This document shows, in pieces, positions 43,526 through 51,080 of a DNA stretch of 64,000 nucleotides. This DNA comes from a virus, in the IMG/VR virus record IMGVR_UViG_3300037840_000382, positions 1-64,000 of that record; one strand, written 5' to 3'. Position numbers and translations under genes: made by a program. How positions within the stretch are numbered: position 1 is the first letter of the stretch; each line of letters begins with the position of its first letter. The notes below the pieces were generated by a model that saw only the letters and a program-made list of their open reading frames with translations, was not told the DNA's origin and searched no databases.

Positions 43526-43738
43526 GTGGCATGGCTGTGGATCGTTTGGTTGGCAGTCGCGGTCGGCTTGTTTGCCGTTTTCGAACGGTACGCAATTAAT
43601 CATCAGGATCGCCAGTGGACGCTATCCGAGACGATGGCCCACGTCGGGAGCAAGTGGCCACTAAGTATTGGATTGTTTGGCCTGTTCCTCGGCATCTTGC
43701 TGGGTCATTTCTACTGGCCCGTTACCGTTGTACATTGA
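43526..43738 (+). CDS. Two-TM small membrane protein, holin candidate
   Basis: 70 aa, GTG start. Two hydrophobic segments: WLWIVWLAVAVGLFAVFE and LSIGLFGLFLGILLGHFY. Size and topology fit class II holins, and the gene sits next to the lysin and peptidoglycan-binding genes. Other small membrane proteins follow, so the true holin cannot be singled out. Confidence 0.55.
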   Translation: MAWLWIVWLAVAVGLFAVFERYAINHQDRQWTLSETMAHVGSKWPLSIGLFGLFLGILLGHFYWPVTVVH

Positions 43739-43746
43739 GTTAGACT

Positions 43747-43938
43747 ATGCCGCGGCGGACGTTCGAGGATTTGCTTCGGGCTCTGGATGAGATCAGGCCG
43801 GATAATGTGTCTGAGCACTGGCCGCTGATTCGCGACGGCATCCGAGACTTGGGACGACGGTTCATCCTGTTGGAAGCGATAGCCGGCGGCAACCACCGTC
43901 CGCCGAGACGGAACGCAACCAAGGACCAAAGATTATGA
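43747..43938 (+). CDS. Basic small protein
   Basis: 63 aa, starts MPRRTFEDLLRALDEIRPDN, ends with an Arg/Lys-rich tail. Overlaps the next membrane miniprotein start by 4 bp. No membrane segment. Unknown. Confidence 0.5.
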   Translation: MPRRTFEDLLRALDEIRPDNVSEHWPLIRDGIRDLGRRFILLEAIAGGNHRPPRRNATKDQRL

Positions 43939-44027
43939 GAGGCGAGTGGGTGACCCTCACAATAATCGCCCTAGTGGTAATCCTGGGCGCTTTCGTGCTA
44001 GCGTTCGCGATCTGGGCTCTCTCATGA
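43935..44027 (+). CDS. 30-aa single-TM miniprotein
   Basis: Frame of 31 codons, overlapping the previous stop. Sequence MRGEWVTLTIIALVVILGAF and LAFAIWALS form one membrane span. Fits a lysis regulator or antiholin-size peptide. Real by overlap, function unknown. Confidence 0.5.
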   Translation: MRGEWVTLTIIALVVILGAFVLAFAIWALS

Positions 44028-44040
44028 AAGGGAAAACGTC

Positions 44041-44226
44041 ATGCCCATCGGTCTATTATTCTGGATTTTGATGATTCTGTGGATTTGCTCGTGGGTAGCA
44101 ACTCGGTGGGGACCCTATACCACCTATGTGTACGCCAGCGAGTTTTTGTTCTTCGTGCTGCTGTTTCTTTTAGGGTGGCACGACTTCGGCTTCATCTTGC
44201 AAGGCGGCGGAGTCGGAGGTCGATAA
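44041..44226 (+). CDS. Two-TM small membrane protein
   Basis: 61 aa. Spans at about 4-20 (GLLFWILMILWICSWV) and 32-47 (SEFLFFVLLFLLGW). A good GGGAAA site lies upstream. Another holin or membrane-accessory candidate. Confidence 0.55.
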   Translation: MPIGLLFWILMILWICSWVATRWGPYTTYVYASEFLFFVLLFLLGWHDFGFILQGGGVGGR

Positions 44227-44227
44227 A

Positions 44228-44383
44228 ATGGGCCTCGTTCTCCTAGTCATCCTCCTCGTCCTGATCTTTGGCGGAGGTTCCCTCTACACAGGGGGCTTCG
44301 GCTACGGGACCGTAGGGCACGGTGGCATGCTCGGGCTCGTGCTTATAATCGTCCTGGTGCTGGTGTTGCTCGGTAGGTTCTGA
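44228..44383 (+). CDS. DUF3309-like membrane miniprotein
   Basis: 51 aa with two hydrophobic segments (MGLVLLVILLVLIFGGG and GLVLIIVLVLVLLGRF) around a Gly/Tyr-rich loop (YTGGFGYGTVGHGG). That arrangement matches DUF3309, which is widespread in alphaproteobacteria. Supports an alphaproteobacterial host. Probably not an enzyme. Confidence 0.65.
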   Translation: MGLVLLVILLVLIFGGGSLYTGGFGYGTVGHGGMLGLVLIIVLVLVLLGRF

Positions 44384-44490
44384 TCCTTAAGGCTTGATCC
44401 AAAAGTATCTTTGCTAGATGGTAGCTAAATGGTACCGTCAAAGAGCAAGGACGTGCGACTTGCGTAGATCAAGCGCAAGGATCTTACATT

Positions 44491-45240
44491 ATGGCCAAGA
44501 CAGCTAGAATAAGTAGCCGACGCGTCCACAACAGTGAAAACAATACTGAGCTTGAGGAGAGGGTCGGTCACGGCATTGACCTTCGCGGCGGCAAGGTCAT
44601 TGATCCGACTAAAAATGTCCTCGATCTCGTTAGGGCTGAGAGCAAGTATCAAGATGCTATGCGGGATGCCTTAGAGAAGCTCCTCGATGTGAAGGTAACC
44701 GGCGTCAGCGACAGGCTCGAAATTACCGCCAGCGCGATGGTTTCCTATCAGAACGCCCAGCGCGACGCTGAGACCAAGCGCATCGACCAGCTCGCCCAGA
44801 CCCGTCAGGAGTTCCAGAACACCATCCGCGACATGCTGGCGGAGTCGGTGCGCACAACATCGAACTTGGTCAGCACGCAGCTCGTTCAGATTCAGGCGAC
44901 CTTCGACACGCGTGTCACTAAGTTGGAGGCCGGAGCGTTCACCCAGGCTGGCAAGAGTTCCGTTCAAGATCCCCAGACGGCCGACGCGCTGTCTCGGATG
45001 GCCGCGGGAATAGCTTCGCTTTCAACCACGACTACCGATGCCATGAACAAGACATCTGCTATGACTGCCGAAGCCATCGCAAAGTTAACCGTTACCTTGG
45101 CAAACATGCGAGAGTCAGACAGCAGCATATCTGGACGACATATCGGTCAAGGCCAAGTCTTTGCCTGGATTGCTACGGCAATTGCCATGGCCGCTGGCGT
45201 CGGCACCATCATTGCAGTGTTGTTGATGAAGGCGGGATAG
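44491..45240 (+). CDS. C-terminally anchored coiled-coil protein
   Basis: 249 aa. Long helical/coiled-coil body (RAESKYQDAMRDALEKLLD, AETKRIDQLAQTRQEF) and one C-terminal membrane span (FAWIATAIAMAAGVGTIIAVLL). Similar tail-anchored proteins occur after lysis genes in many phages; role unproven. A 107-bp gap upstream holds no gene. Confidence 0.6.
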   Translation: MAKTARISSRRVHNSENNTELEERVGHGIDLRGGKVIDPTKNVLDLVRAESKYQDAMRDALEKLLDVKVTGVSDRLEITASAMVSYQNAQRDAETKRIDQLAQTRQEFQNTIRDMLAESVRTTSNLVSTQLVQIQATFDTRVTKLEAGAFTQAGKSSVQDPQTADALSRMAAGIASLSTTTTDAMNKTSAMTAEAIAKLTVTLANMRESDSSISGRHIGQGQVFAWIATAIAMAAGVGTIIAVLLMKAG

Positions 45241-45288
45241 AGCGGCCAGCCCCCGGCCAAGATCAACCGAGGGCTCTCCGATCGATGA
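45241..45288. terminator. Possible terminator between convergent operons
   Basis: Short gap where rightward late and leftward early genes converge. AGCCC and GGGCT arms can pair around the centre, with extra GG/CC pairs. No strong T-tract on either strand. Assigned mainly by position. Confidence 0.3.
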
Positions 45289-45729
45289 TCAGCTATTTCG
45301 CTTGCAGAAAAGATCGCCGATCAGAAGATGCCAGCAAGTGTCTGGAGTTGTCTTGTCGGTCGCGACTATCGGATTTCTCGTCTTTTGTACCGGCTTGTGA
45401 ACTTGAGCGATCAGCACTGGATGAGGTCGAACGATTGCCGCTTCTCTGATCGTAGGACGAGAGAGCGCGACGGCAACAGGACGAGATGGCGCAGTAACAA
45501 CTCTGTGGACTCTTGAGCTAGGATCGGGCGCAAAATAGTACGGCCACCCTCGATAGTTCATTGGGCCGTTCATGTGGTAGAGGTCCAATATCCTGGTGGA
45601 ACCGGTCGGTGGTATGTCCCAAGCCGCGAGCTCACCAGGCGCCTCCGCAAAACCTGGTAAATTCCTGAATCCAACCACACCGGCCACAGTGGCAGCCAAT
45701 GCCATATAAACGAAAAAGACTGGTCTCAT
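45289..45729 (-). CDS. Exported or membrane-anchored hypothetical
   Basis: 146 aa. N-terminal hydrophobic stretch (MRPVFFVYMALAATVAGVVG) acts as signal or anchor, then a Pro/Val-rich region and two Cys near the end. Last gene of the leftward operon; overlaps the preceding gene by 4 bp. Unrecognised. Confidence 0.55.
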   Translation of the reverse strand: MRPVFFVYMALAATVAGVVGFRNLPGFAEAPGELAAWDIPPTGSTRILDLYHMNGPMNYRGWPYYFAPDPSSRVHRVVTAPSRPVAVALSRPTIREAAIVRPHPVLIAQVHKPVQKTRNPIVATDKTTPDTCWHLLIGDLFCKRNS

Positions 45730-46145
45730 TTTTTCACCTCTTGTTGGATATTAACGCACCACTTCCACAAAAAAGAAGCTAATAGGGACGGATCGTCAGT
45801 CGCCTTGTAGTCCTGGACCTTGACGAGTCCCTCGGCGAACTCGACCAGTTCGCCGTATGTCAGCCGTGACATTCGTTCGGCGATGTCGTCGAGGGGCACC
45901 TTGTCCTCCCAGGTCTTTGCCGCCCTGACGTTGCTGGCCGCCACGTTGCCGATTGCTTCTTGCAAACTGCACAAATTGACCGCGTCAGCGCTGCGCTGTC
46001 TAGCGTTTCGGCGTCCGCCAAAGTCATCTGGCCCGAGCTGCGGCTCGATCCTTGGCTCGTCGAGGTCCACGGCGTAATCCGGTTTGCCGAGGTCGGTCGC
46101 GGCGTTACGGCGCAGGAACTCGGGCGCTCCATTTGCTCTGGTCAT
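45726..46145 (-). CDS. Hypothetical early protein
   Basis: 139 aa. N-terminus polar and disordered; C-terminal 70 residues helical (DDIAERMSRLTYGELVEFAE). The stop of the gene upstream lies directly before its ATG. Function unknown. Confidence 0.55.
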   Translation of the reverse strand: MTRANGAPEFLRRNAATDLGKPDYAVDLDEPRIEPQLGPDDFGGRRNARQRSADAVNLCSLQEAIGNVAASNVRAAKTWEDKVPLDDIAERMSRLTYGELVEFAEGLVKVQDYKATDDPSLLASFLWKWCVNIQQEVKK

Positions 46146-46424
46146 TTATCTTCCTCCAATGACGGATGTGACACGGTCGTACCAAATCAGATCGAAAGGT
46201 CGTGGGCGAGGAATCGGGATAGCGAGCACGGGCGGATTCGAACCGCCAACCTCTGCCGATTGAGCTACGTGCTCAGCTTGCGCGAATGCGTCGGCGGGAA
46301 TCGCGCGATGATGCGAAATCGTGTGGTGAACGTGGTGCCGGTGCTGCGCCGCCGCCGCCGCCGCCGCCGCCGCGCACGTCGAAAGCGCGAGGACTATGAG
46401 AGCCGACAGCGTTCGCGCAATCAT
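46146..46424 (-). CDS. Signal-peptide protein, poly-Ala and His-rich, with embedded tRNA-like element
   Basis: 92 aa from ATG 46424 (ATGA overlap with the preceding gene; GGAAG site). Leader MIARTLSALIVLALSTC, nine Ala, then HRHHVHHTISHH. Residues 51-67 are encoded by a tRNA-like segment that keeps the frame. Poly-Ala arises from a GCC-type run in the DNA. His-rich periplasmic miniproteins often bind metal. The coding status downstream of residue 50 is uncertain because of the embedded element. Confidence 0.5.
   Translation of the reverse strand: MIARTLSALIVLALSTCAAAAAAAAAQHRHHVHHTISHHRAIPADAFAQAEHVAQSAEVGGSNPPVLAIPIPRPRPFDLIWYDRVTSVIGGR
46224..46274 (-). tRNA. tRNA-like element lacking the anticodon arm
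   Basis: 51 nt on the minus strand. Acceptor stem GAGCACG/CGTGCTC pairs 7 of 7. TA linker, D-stem GCTC/GAG (3 of 4 pairs), D-loop AATCGGCA with the GG pair, then only GTT before the T-arm. T-stem GGCGG/CCGCC pairs 5 of 5 with the canonical loop TTCGAAT. Against a standard tRNA, 21 nt (anticodon arm plus variable loop) are missing. No CCA is encoded. It cannot decode codons, so it is a deletion remnant or a tRNA mimic. Confidence 0.65.
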
Positions 46425-46573
46425 AAAAGCATCTTCCGGCGATATCCCCAGCGACTGCCCCATGTCTTCCAGCGAATCATACCTCCGATCCAAAGGACAC
46501 AACCAGCTTCTGGCCACCACCAGTCTAAAGCAATGACGCCCAAGCGCTTGGTCCGAATTCGAACGAGCCTCAT
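46421..46573 (-). CDS. 50-aa basic Trp-rich miniprotein
   Basis: Frame MRLVRIRTKRLGVIALDWWW and on to MLL, behind AGGAG. The stop overlaps the ATG of the next gene (ATGA). Six Trp residues. A much longer frame upstream is the shadow of the gene at 46590. Function unknown. Confidence 0.5.
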   Translation of the reverse strand: MRLVRIRTKRLGVIALDWWWPEAGCVLWIGGMIRWKTWGSRWGYRRKMLL

Positions 46574-46589
46574 GTTACCTTTGCTCCTC

Positions 46590-47720
46590 CTAGCGGCCGA
46601 AGATGGACTCGATGTTTGCTTGCAGCTCGGCGTTCGGGGGTGGCGCCTCCTGCATGCCGAACGCCGGACCGGAGTTGGCAGCTGGGCGGAACGGCGCCAG
46701 CACCGGACCGGGGCCCGGCGCGGGAGGCGCCGCTGCCGGGGTCGCGGCGGGTTGCTGTTGCGCATTGGCTTCTTGCATCTCCTGCTTCGTTCGGCGCCGG
46801 CGGCGCGCGGGCGGGTCAGAGGGGGATGCAATAGGCGCAACAGCCGGTCCGGGCATTGTAGGGGTGGCCTGCGGGGTAGGGGCGCCCCAATGCTGCGCGG
46901 GGGGCGCGGCGGAGGGGATCGCCGCCGGCGGCGCCGCAGTGGCCGCAGGGAAAGGATGCACAGGAAGCGGCGCGTATTGATCCCCCATTTGAATGCCAAC
47001 AGGAGGCGCAATCGCAGCCTGCCGCGGCCGGTCGAGGCGGCCCACGATGATGTCGGATGCCTTGGTCTTGATGGCCTGGTCGCGTACCGCGAGGGTCGCG
47101 GCATCGAGCCATGCCTGCGGCGACGGGGCAAATGCGAGGGTGCCACGCTCGCCGCCGCCCTCGAACGACAACCTGGTCACGACGTCGCTCATGTCGAAAC
47201 CGGCGTTGAGGAACTTGGCGACATAGGCCCGCCAGTTTTTCAGAGAGTTGGGCGGGATGGTCAGCCGGAACATGCTGTTGGGCATGCCGGGAATGACGAT
47301 CGCGGTCTTTTGTTCGTCGCGGCACGCCTTCACCTTCGATCCCATCTCGCTGATCTTGCTGCCCCACACATTTTGAGGACACGACGCGCAAGTTGGCGAC
47401 TGCGGCGAGCCTGCCGCGATCGAGGGCGCAATCCCATTGTCCGAGAAGCAAGCCGGCGGCGTCGGATTTTTTGGGTCGTACTTGGTCTCGTAGTACATCT
47501 TTGACATGTGGTCGTTCACGTCTACGATCACGACATCGATGTAAAGCGTCTGAATGGGCTGCTCGTTGCCCGCAATGTCCACGAGGGTGAACCGGTCGCC
47601 CAAGATAGACAGGTAGGGCCCGGCGCCTGCGCCGACGTTCCCGATTGCTTTGTAAGCGAGCGAGGGGGCACTGCCCTGCTTGTTGCGGATGTAGTCCGGC
47701 AGTTGATTGTGATCGACCAT
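46590..47720 (-). CDS. Candidate phage single-strand DNA-binding protein
   Basis: 376 aa. A beta-rich N-terminal domain (about 1-200) holds four Cys (ACFSDN, TCASCPQNV, KACRDE) that could bind zinc. The C-terminal 150 residues are Pro/Ala/Gln-rich and disordered, with a basic ARRRRRTKQEM patch. Location just downstream of helicase, methylase and polymerase genes fits an ssDNA-binding function, but no OB-fold signature is clear. AGGAGAAA site before ATG 47720. Confidence 0.5.
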   Translation of the reverse strand: MVDHNQLPDYIRNKQGSAPSLAYKAIGNVGAGAGPYLSILGDRFTLVDIAGNEQPIQTLYIDVVIVDVNDHMSKMYYETKYDPKNPTPPACFSDNGIAPSIAAGSPQSPTCASCPQNVWGSKISEMGSKVKACRDEQKTAIVIPGMPNSMFRLTIPPNSLKNWRAYVAKFLNAGFDMSDVVTRLSFEGGGERGTLAFAPSPQAWLDAATLAVRDQAIKTKASDIIVGRLDRPRQAAIAPPVGIQMGDQYAPLPVHPFPAATAAPPAAIPSAAPPAQHWGAPTPQATPTMPGPAVAPIASPSDPPARRRRRTKQEMQEANAQQQPAATPAAAPPAPGPGPVLAPFRPAANSGPAFGMQEAPPPNAELQANIESIFGR

Positions 47721-47749
47721 GTTGCTTATTTCTCCTGTTTAAACTCCGG

Positions 47750-47920
47750 TTAGTGACAGTTCGGACACTCGTGCATCCACACCGTTCCAATTTTCTTAGC
47801 GCGCCAGCCATCGCGCTTGGCCATGTTCCAAGCCGAGTTGAAATCCGCTTGCTTGGTTTCCAGCGTAGCGGCGCACTTATCGCACTCAAAGGTGATGTCG
47901 CCGTGGGAACGGTCTATCAT
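47750..47920 (-). CDS. Zinc-ribbon miniprotein
   Basis: 56 aa starting MIDRSHGDITFECDKCAATL. Cys pairs CDKC near residue 13 and CPNCH at the end form a zinc ribbon. ATGA overlap with the upstream gene. Likely nucleic-acid binding; unproven. Confidence 0.6.
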   Translation of the reverse strand: MIDRSHGDITFECDKCAATLETKQADFNSAWNMAKRDGWRAKKIGTVWMHECPNCH

Positions 47921-48132
47921 TGGCTATTACGAATCTCGCTGCGCGCGTCTGCGAGCACCTCCAGTGCGTCGGCGCAGCGGTTCACGTCAAAAAGGAACTG
48001 GCGCAGCAGCTCCAACCCGACAACTGCCAGTGATTGCGCGTTCAGGCGTTCACTAGCAGGCAAGTCGGCGCCAACAAGGTTGACATTATTTTTGAGCGAA
48101 TCCACCAGTGCATTTATGTTCATAGCGCTCAT
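47917..48132 (-). CDS. Early hypothetical protein
   Basis: 71 aa from ATG 48132 (AAGGAAA site). Helical, with leucine-rich LAVVGLELLRQFLFDVNRC. TGATG overlap with the upstream stop, ATGA overlap with the downstream gene. Later ATG at 48123 is possible. Unknown. Confidence 0.6.
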   Translation of the reverse strand: MSAMNINALVDSLKNNVNLVGADLPASERLNAQSLAVVGLELLRQFLFDVNRCADALEVLADARSEIRNSQ

Positions 48133-48593
48133 CACGATTTCCTTATGTTGACCTTCTCGAAGAATGACACCGACGTGCCGGGAGGCGTGACACTCAAGTC
48201 GTTGGGTAACGCTCCCCTTTGTTTCATTTCCTCAAGCTGTTTTTCGCGCATCTCCATGTACTTTTTGAATGCGTCGATCTGCGGGGTACCTAGTTGCAAC
48301 ATCTCGTTGCCGCCCTCGTCCCACGAGTCAAGGCAAAAGTCGAGGTAGGCGTTGCGGTCCTCGATTTTGGGCATCGTGCTGACCGACTTGTAGGCCGTCC
48401 CGTGCTCGGTGCGCGCGCTTTGCTGGTTGGTTTCATTGAGAAACTTGTGAATTGCATTCTCGATCGCGTCTTGGCGCTCACGATAGGGCTTGCAGAACTC
48501 GGCAAACGCTTTGGACTGCTCGGCGAGATGCTGTTTCAGCTGATTCCACTCTTGGACAAGAGCGGAAACGTCGAGAAGGGACTGGGTGCTCAT
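48132..48593 (-). CDS. Phage protein of the TAYKS-type
   Basis: 153 aa from ATG 48593 (GGAGG site). N-terminal helical/coiled-coil half (LVQEWNQLKQHLAEQSKAF, YRERQDAIENAIHKFL), then ARTEHGTAYKSVSTMPKIED and AYLDFCLD. This plan (helices, GTAYKS, beta segment, D-x-x-x-F) is common in phages near replication genes; the role is not established. Confidence 0.6.
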   Translation of the reverse strand: MSTQSLLDVSALVQEWNQLKQHLAEQSKAFAEFCKPYRERQDAIENAIHKFLNETNQQSARTEHGTAYKSVSTMPKIEDRNAYLDFCLDSWDEGGNEMLQLGTPQIDAFKKYMEMREKQLEEMKQRGALPNDLSVTPPGTSVSFFEKVNIRKS

Positions 48594-48727
48594 TAAATTA
48601 CCTCCAATGCGGCTAATATTCCCGCGACTATCGCGGCTAGTAATGCCCATGGAAAAATAGGGCCATTTTTGCTGCCGGCAATAATGCCAAAAAATAGACT
48701 GATCGCAAAAATTGCCAGCCAGTTCAT
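48593..48727 (-). CDS. 44-aa two-span membrane miniprotein
   Basis: Short frame after GGAGGGGAG. MNWLAIFAISLFFGIIAG and WALLAAIVAGILAAL form two spans. The stop overlaps the next ATG (TAATG). Its leader is shared with the gene at 48791 through a direct repeat. Function unknown. Confidence 0.55.
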   Translation of the reverse strand: MNWLAIFAISLFFGIIAGSKNGPIFPWALLAAIVAGILAALEVI

Positions 48728-48760
48728 ATCTCTCCCCTCCTGATCCAGCTTAACAGCGCG
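48723..48760. repeat. Direct repeat, copy A
   Basis: 38 bp matching 48990-49027 at 36 of 38 positions, 267 bp apart. On the minus strand it encodes LLSWIRRGEI (the C-terminus of the helicase in copy B) followed by a GGAGGGGAGAGAT ribosome binding site. Marks duplication or insertion of the membrane gene between the copies. Confidence 0.8.
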
Positions 48761-48790
48761 AAAACATCGATTGGGGGAGAGGTTGAGCGC

Positions 48791-48994
48791 TCACAGAACA
48801 TTCTCCAGCAATTGAGCGACAAAAACTAAGACACAGAACTGCAAAAAGCGCCCCCCATTGTCCAGTAGCTCGACTCGAAATTCGTCGATGACTATGTATT
48901 CTCTCAAAAAGAATAGCAGCAATCTTCCGTGAGATTTTGGAGACAACGCCACGACTGCTGCTCCAATAAGTATAAACTCCGATGGATATTTCAT
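48791..48994 (-). CDS. Small hydrophobic protein
   Basis: 67 aa, starts MKYPSEFILIGAAVVALSP and has a second hydrophobic stretch FLQFCVLVFVAQLLENVL. Starts right after the helicase end, with the repeat-derived GGAGGGGAG site. Flanked by the 38-bp repeats, so probably a moron-like insertion or duplication product. Confidence 0.5.
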   Translation of the reverse strand: MKYPSEFILIGAAVVALSPKSHGRLLLFFLREYIVIDEFRVELLDNGGRFLQFCVLVFVAQLLENVL

Positions 48995-49027
48995 ATCTCT
49001 CCCCTCCTAATCCAGCTTAATAGCGCG
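48990..49027. repeat. Direct repeat, copy B
   Basis: Second copy of the 38-bp repeat. It contains the last codons of the SNF2 helicase plus the binding site for the gene at 48791. Two transitions distinguish it from copy A, suggesting an older event. Confidence 0.8.
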
Positions 49028-50607
49028 CCCTGCATGCTCGTGTTGGTGTCCAATCGCCGGTACATCTCCTTCTCCAGCGGCGTCGCCGTAATTCGATGCA
49101 CCGTCACGTCGTTCTTCTGTCCCGGCCGGTAAACCCTTCTATTGCCCTGGATATAGAGCCGCGTTTTGTCGATCGGGACCATCCATACCACCGTGTCCGC
49201 GACCGTGAACTGATTAATGCCGTGGCTGACGCTCTGCGCATCCACCACCATGACTTTGAAGTCCGCCTCGTCGCGGTAAGCTCTGATTACCGCCATTCTC
49301 TCGCTTGGCGCCACATGGCCATTGATAATCCCGCACCGCCACCGCTTCTGTAGTCTATAATGCAGCAGGTTGACTACGCTTGTCAAGGGACAAAAGATGA
49401 GAACTTTGTGTTTTGCGTTCGCAACTATCTCCTCAATCATCTGGTAACGCGGCTCGGCGTCGATTTTATGTACTTTGTGCAGGTCATCGTATACGGCGCC
49501 GAGCACAATCTGCAAGAGCTTCGCTCTCGCGACAGCTTCGTTAGCGACCGTCAGTTTCTTGCCGCCTTGCAGTTGGATTAAAAGCGTGCGTTTGAGGTCG
49601 CTCGCCGCTTTTTTCTGCTCCTCGGTTAGCGCCACCTCATGCAAAACTGTACTTAGTGCAGGCCGGTCCTGCCATATCTCCTCGAGCGTGAAGCGCATGG
49701 CGGGGGTTAAAATCTGAAATGCCTTTTCGTAACCGTCCTTCCTCGGGACCCACTTGAACTGATCGATCTTGGTCATGGTCTCGTCACGAAAACCGGTGTA
49801 CGACTTGCCAAAGGCGTTGTTAACCAGCTTCGCTATTCCGTACGCCTCGTCGGGGCGCTGCGACGTGGGCGTACCCGTCATCATCCATAGATAGGGACGC
49901 GAGCCGAAGATTTCGCGCGCGATGTGATGACGCTTGGTGCGCGAATCGACGTAGCCGTCGGCCTCGTCCACAATTATTATTTTTATGCTCTTGTCCTCGG
50001 CTAGTGCCTTCGAAAAGCCGTCGAGCCGCACCGAGGTGCGCATTTTGCGGTCGCTGCGGTAGGTGTGCGCCCCCACCCCCACGCCGTCGATGTTCACGAT
50101 CGCGAAGTCTGGTTTCTTCGCCAAGAGGCGCAAGCGCTTCTGCTCGTCGCCGTAGAGCACTTCGAACGTGCGCCGTCCGAGCAGGTTTGACCATATCTCG
50201 TCTACCCACACTGTTTCGATCACATTGAGCGGGCCCACGATGAGGCAGCGGCACTCGCCTGGCGGGAACTGGTTCATAAGCCAGTCGGCGGCCCACAGGG
50301 CGGGAAGCGTCTTCTGCGTACCGGGATCCGAGAGATTGAAGCACTTGGGATGAATGAGCTGGAAATTGGCCATGAGCTTCTGATGCGCTCCCGGCACCTT
50401 GCCGGGTCCGATCGGCCAATCGTAATTGGTCATAATCGGTGCCACAGGATAATTAAGCCAACGCAATACCTGGCTGTTGCGCAGCGTCTGTGGCACCGCG
50501 ACGTACTGACCGTTGACCTGCACGGCTTCAGGCACATGCTGGCGCACGAGCGGGGAAGGGCGCTCGTAGATCAGAAGCTTGCGCGCGGGATCGTGAAAAA
50601 AATTCAT
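48991..50607 (-). CDS. SNF2-family helicase
   Basis: 538 aa. Motif I is DPGTQKT at 94-100, where Gln replaces the usual Gly of GTGKT. Motif II VDEADGYVD, motif III MMTGTPTS, motif VI QGNRRVYRPGQK are intact. This is the phage SNF2/DEAD-type size class. It likely remodels protein-DNA or helps replication. Overlaps the methylase by 4 bp, and its C-terminus lies in the 38-bp repeat. Confidence 0.85.
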   Translation of the reverse strand: MNFFHDPARKLLIYERPSPLVRQHVPEAVQVNGQYVAVPQTLRNSQVLRWLNYPVAPIMTNYDWPIGPGKVPGAHQKLMANFQLIHPKCFNLSDPGTQKTLPALWAADWLMNQFPPGECRCLIVGPLNVIETVWVDEIWSNLLGRRTFEVLYGDEQKRLRLLAKKPDFAIVNIDGVGVGAHTYRSDRKMRTSVRLDGFSKALAEDKSIKIIIVDEADGYVDSRTKRHHIAREIFGSRPYLWMMTGTPTSQRPDEAYGIAKLVNNAFGKSYTGFRDETMTKIDQFKWVPRKDGYEKAFQILTPAMRFTLEEIWQDRPALSTVLHEVALTEEQKKAASDLKRTLLIQLQGGKKLTVANEAVARAKLLQIVLGAVYDDLHKVHKIDAEPRYQMIEEIVANAKHKVLIFCPLTSVVNLLHYRLQKRWRCGIINGHVAPSERMAVIRAYRDEADFKVMVVDAQSVSHGINQFTVADTVVWMVPIDKTRLYIQGNRRVYRPGQKNDVTVHRITATPLEKEMYRRLDTNTSMQGALLSWIRRGEI

Positions 50608-51080
50608 CGCGGTTCCAGAATAAAAGCGGCAATATGCCGTCCAGTACCCTTTCCAGATGTTCCGTCTTCAGTCGAAAGCCAGCGCACGTCGCCAAGATTG
50701 CGAACCTGTGAACCAGTTACTGCGAGCAACATTAAAACCCACTTGTCGATCGGGTAGACAAGTACGACGCGCTTGCCTTTGGCGCACTCCATAACGGCTT
50801 TGCGCGCCCACGCCGTGGGACCCTTTTTCTTGCCTTGGTGCATGATTGATCCGAATGGAGGATTGACATAGTTTGATTTACCCCATTCACAAGTCAAGCC
50901 ATCAAAGCCTTGCGGCAAAGGGTGTGGGCACGGATCAAAGTCGAATTGAAATTCGGCATCGAGCGCTGCGTAAAGGGCTGGCGGCGTTATCCAATAGTGC
51001 TTGCCATCGTTACCGTTGCCAAGATGGAATTTGTTGGCGCGAGGCGGCAGTTGGCTTTGATGATTCAGAGTTTTCTCCAC
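50604..51080 (-). CDS. Phage N6-adenine DNA methyltransferase
   Basis: 158 aa with WITPPALYAALDAEFQFDFD and N73-P-P-F, the Dam-type (N6A MTase) phage family layout. Expected to methylate adenine, possibly to protect against restriction or mark replication. Length is normal for this small family. Overlaps the VRR nuclease gene by 16 bp. Confidence 0.85.
   Translation of the reverse strand: MEKTLNHQSQLPPRANKFHLGNGNDGKHYWITPPALYAALDAEFQFDFDPCPHPLPQGFDGLTCEWGKSNYVNPPFGSIMHQGKKKGPTAWARKAVMECAKGKRVVLVYPIDKWVLMLLAVTGSQVRNLGDVRWLSTEDGTSGKGTGRHIAAFILEPR

Noticed and set aside
46224-46274. Ordinary functional tRNA
   Set aside because: No anticodon arm, so it cannot decode. Listed instead as a tRNA-like element.
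46350-46378. GCC triplet run as a regulatory repeat
   Set aside because: It encodes nine Ala after a signal peptide and is simple-sequence expansion within the gene.
46421-47146. 241-aa extension of the small Trp-rich gene
   Set aside because: The upstream part is the shadow of the protein at 46590. The short start at 46573 has its own binding site.
45960-47504. 514-aa open frame on the plus strand
   Set aside because: It lies antisense to the well-supported leftward genes, including the Cys-containing protein at 46590, and its sequence is Arg-rich low-complexity shadow.
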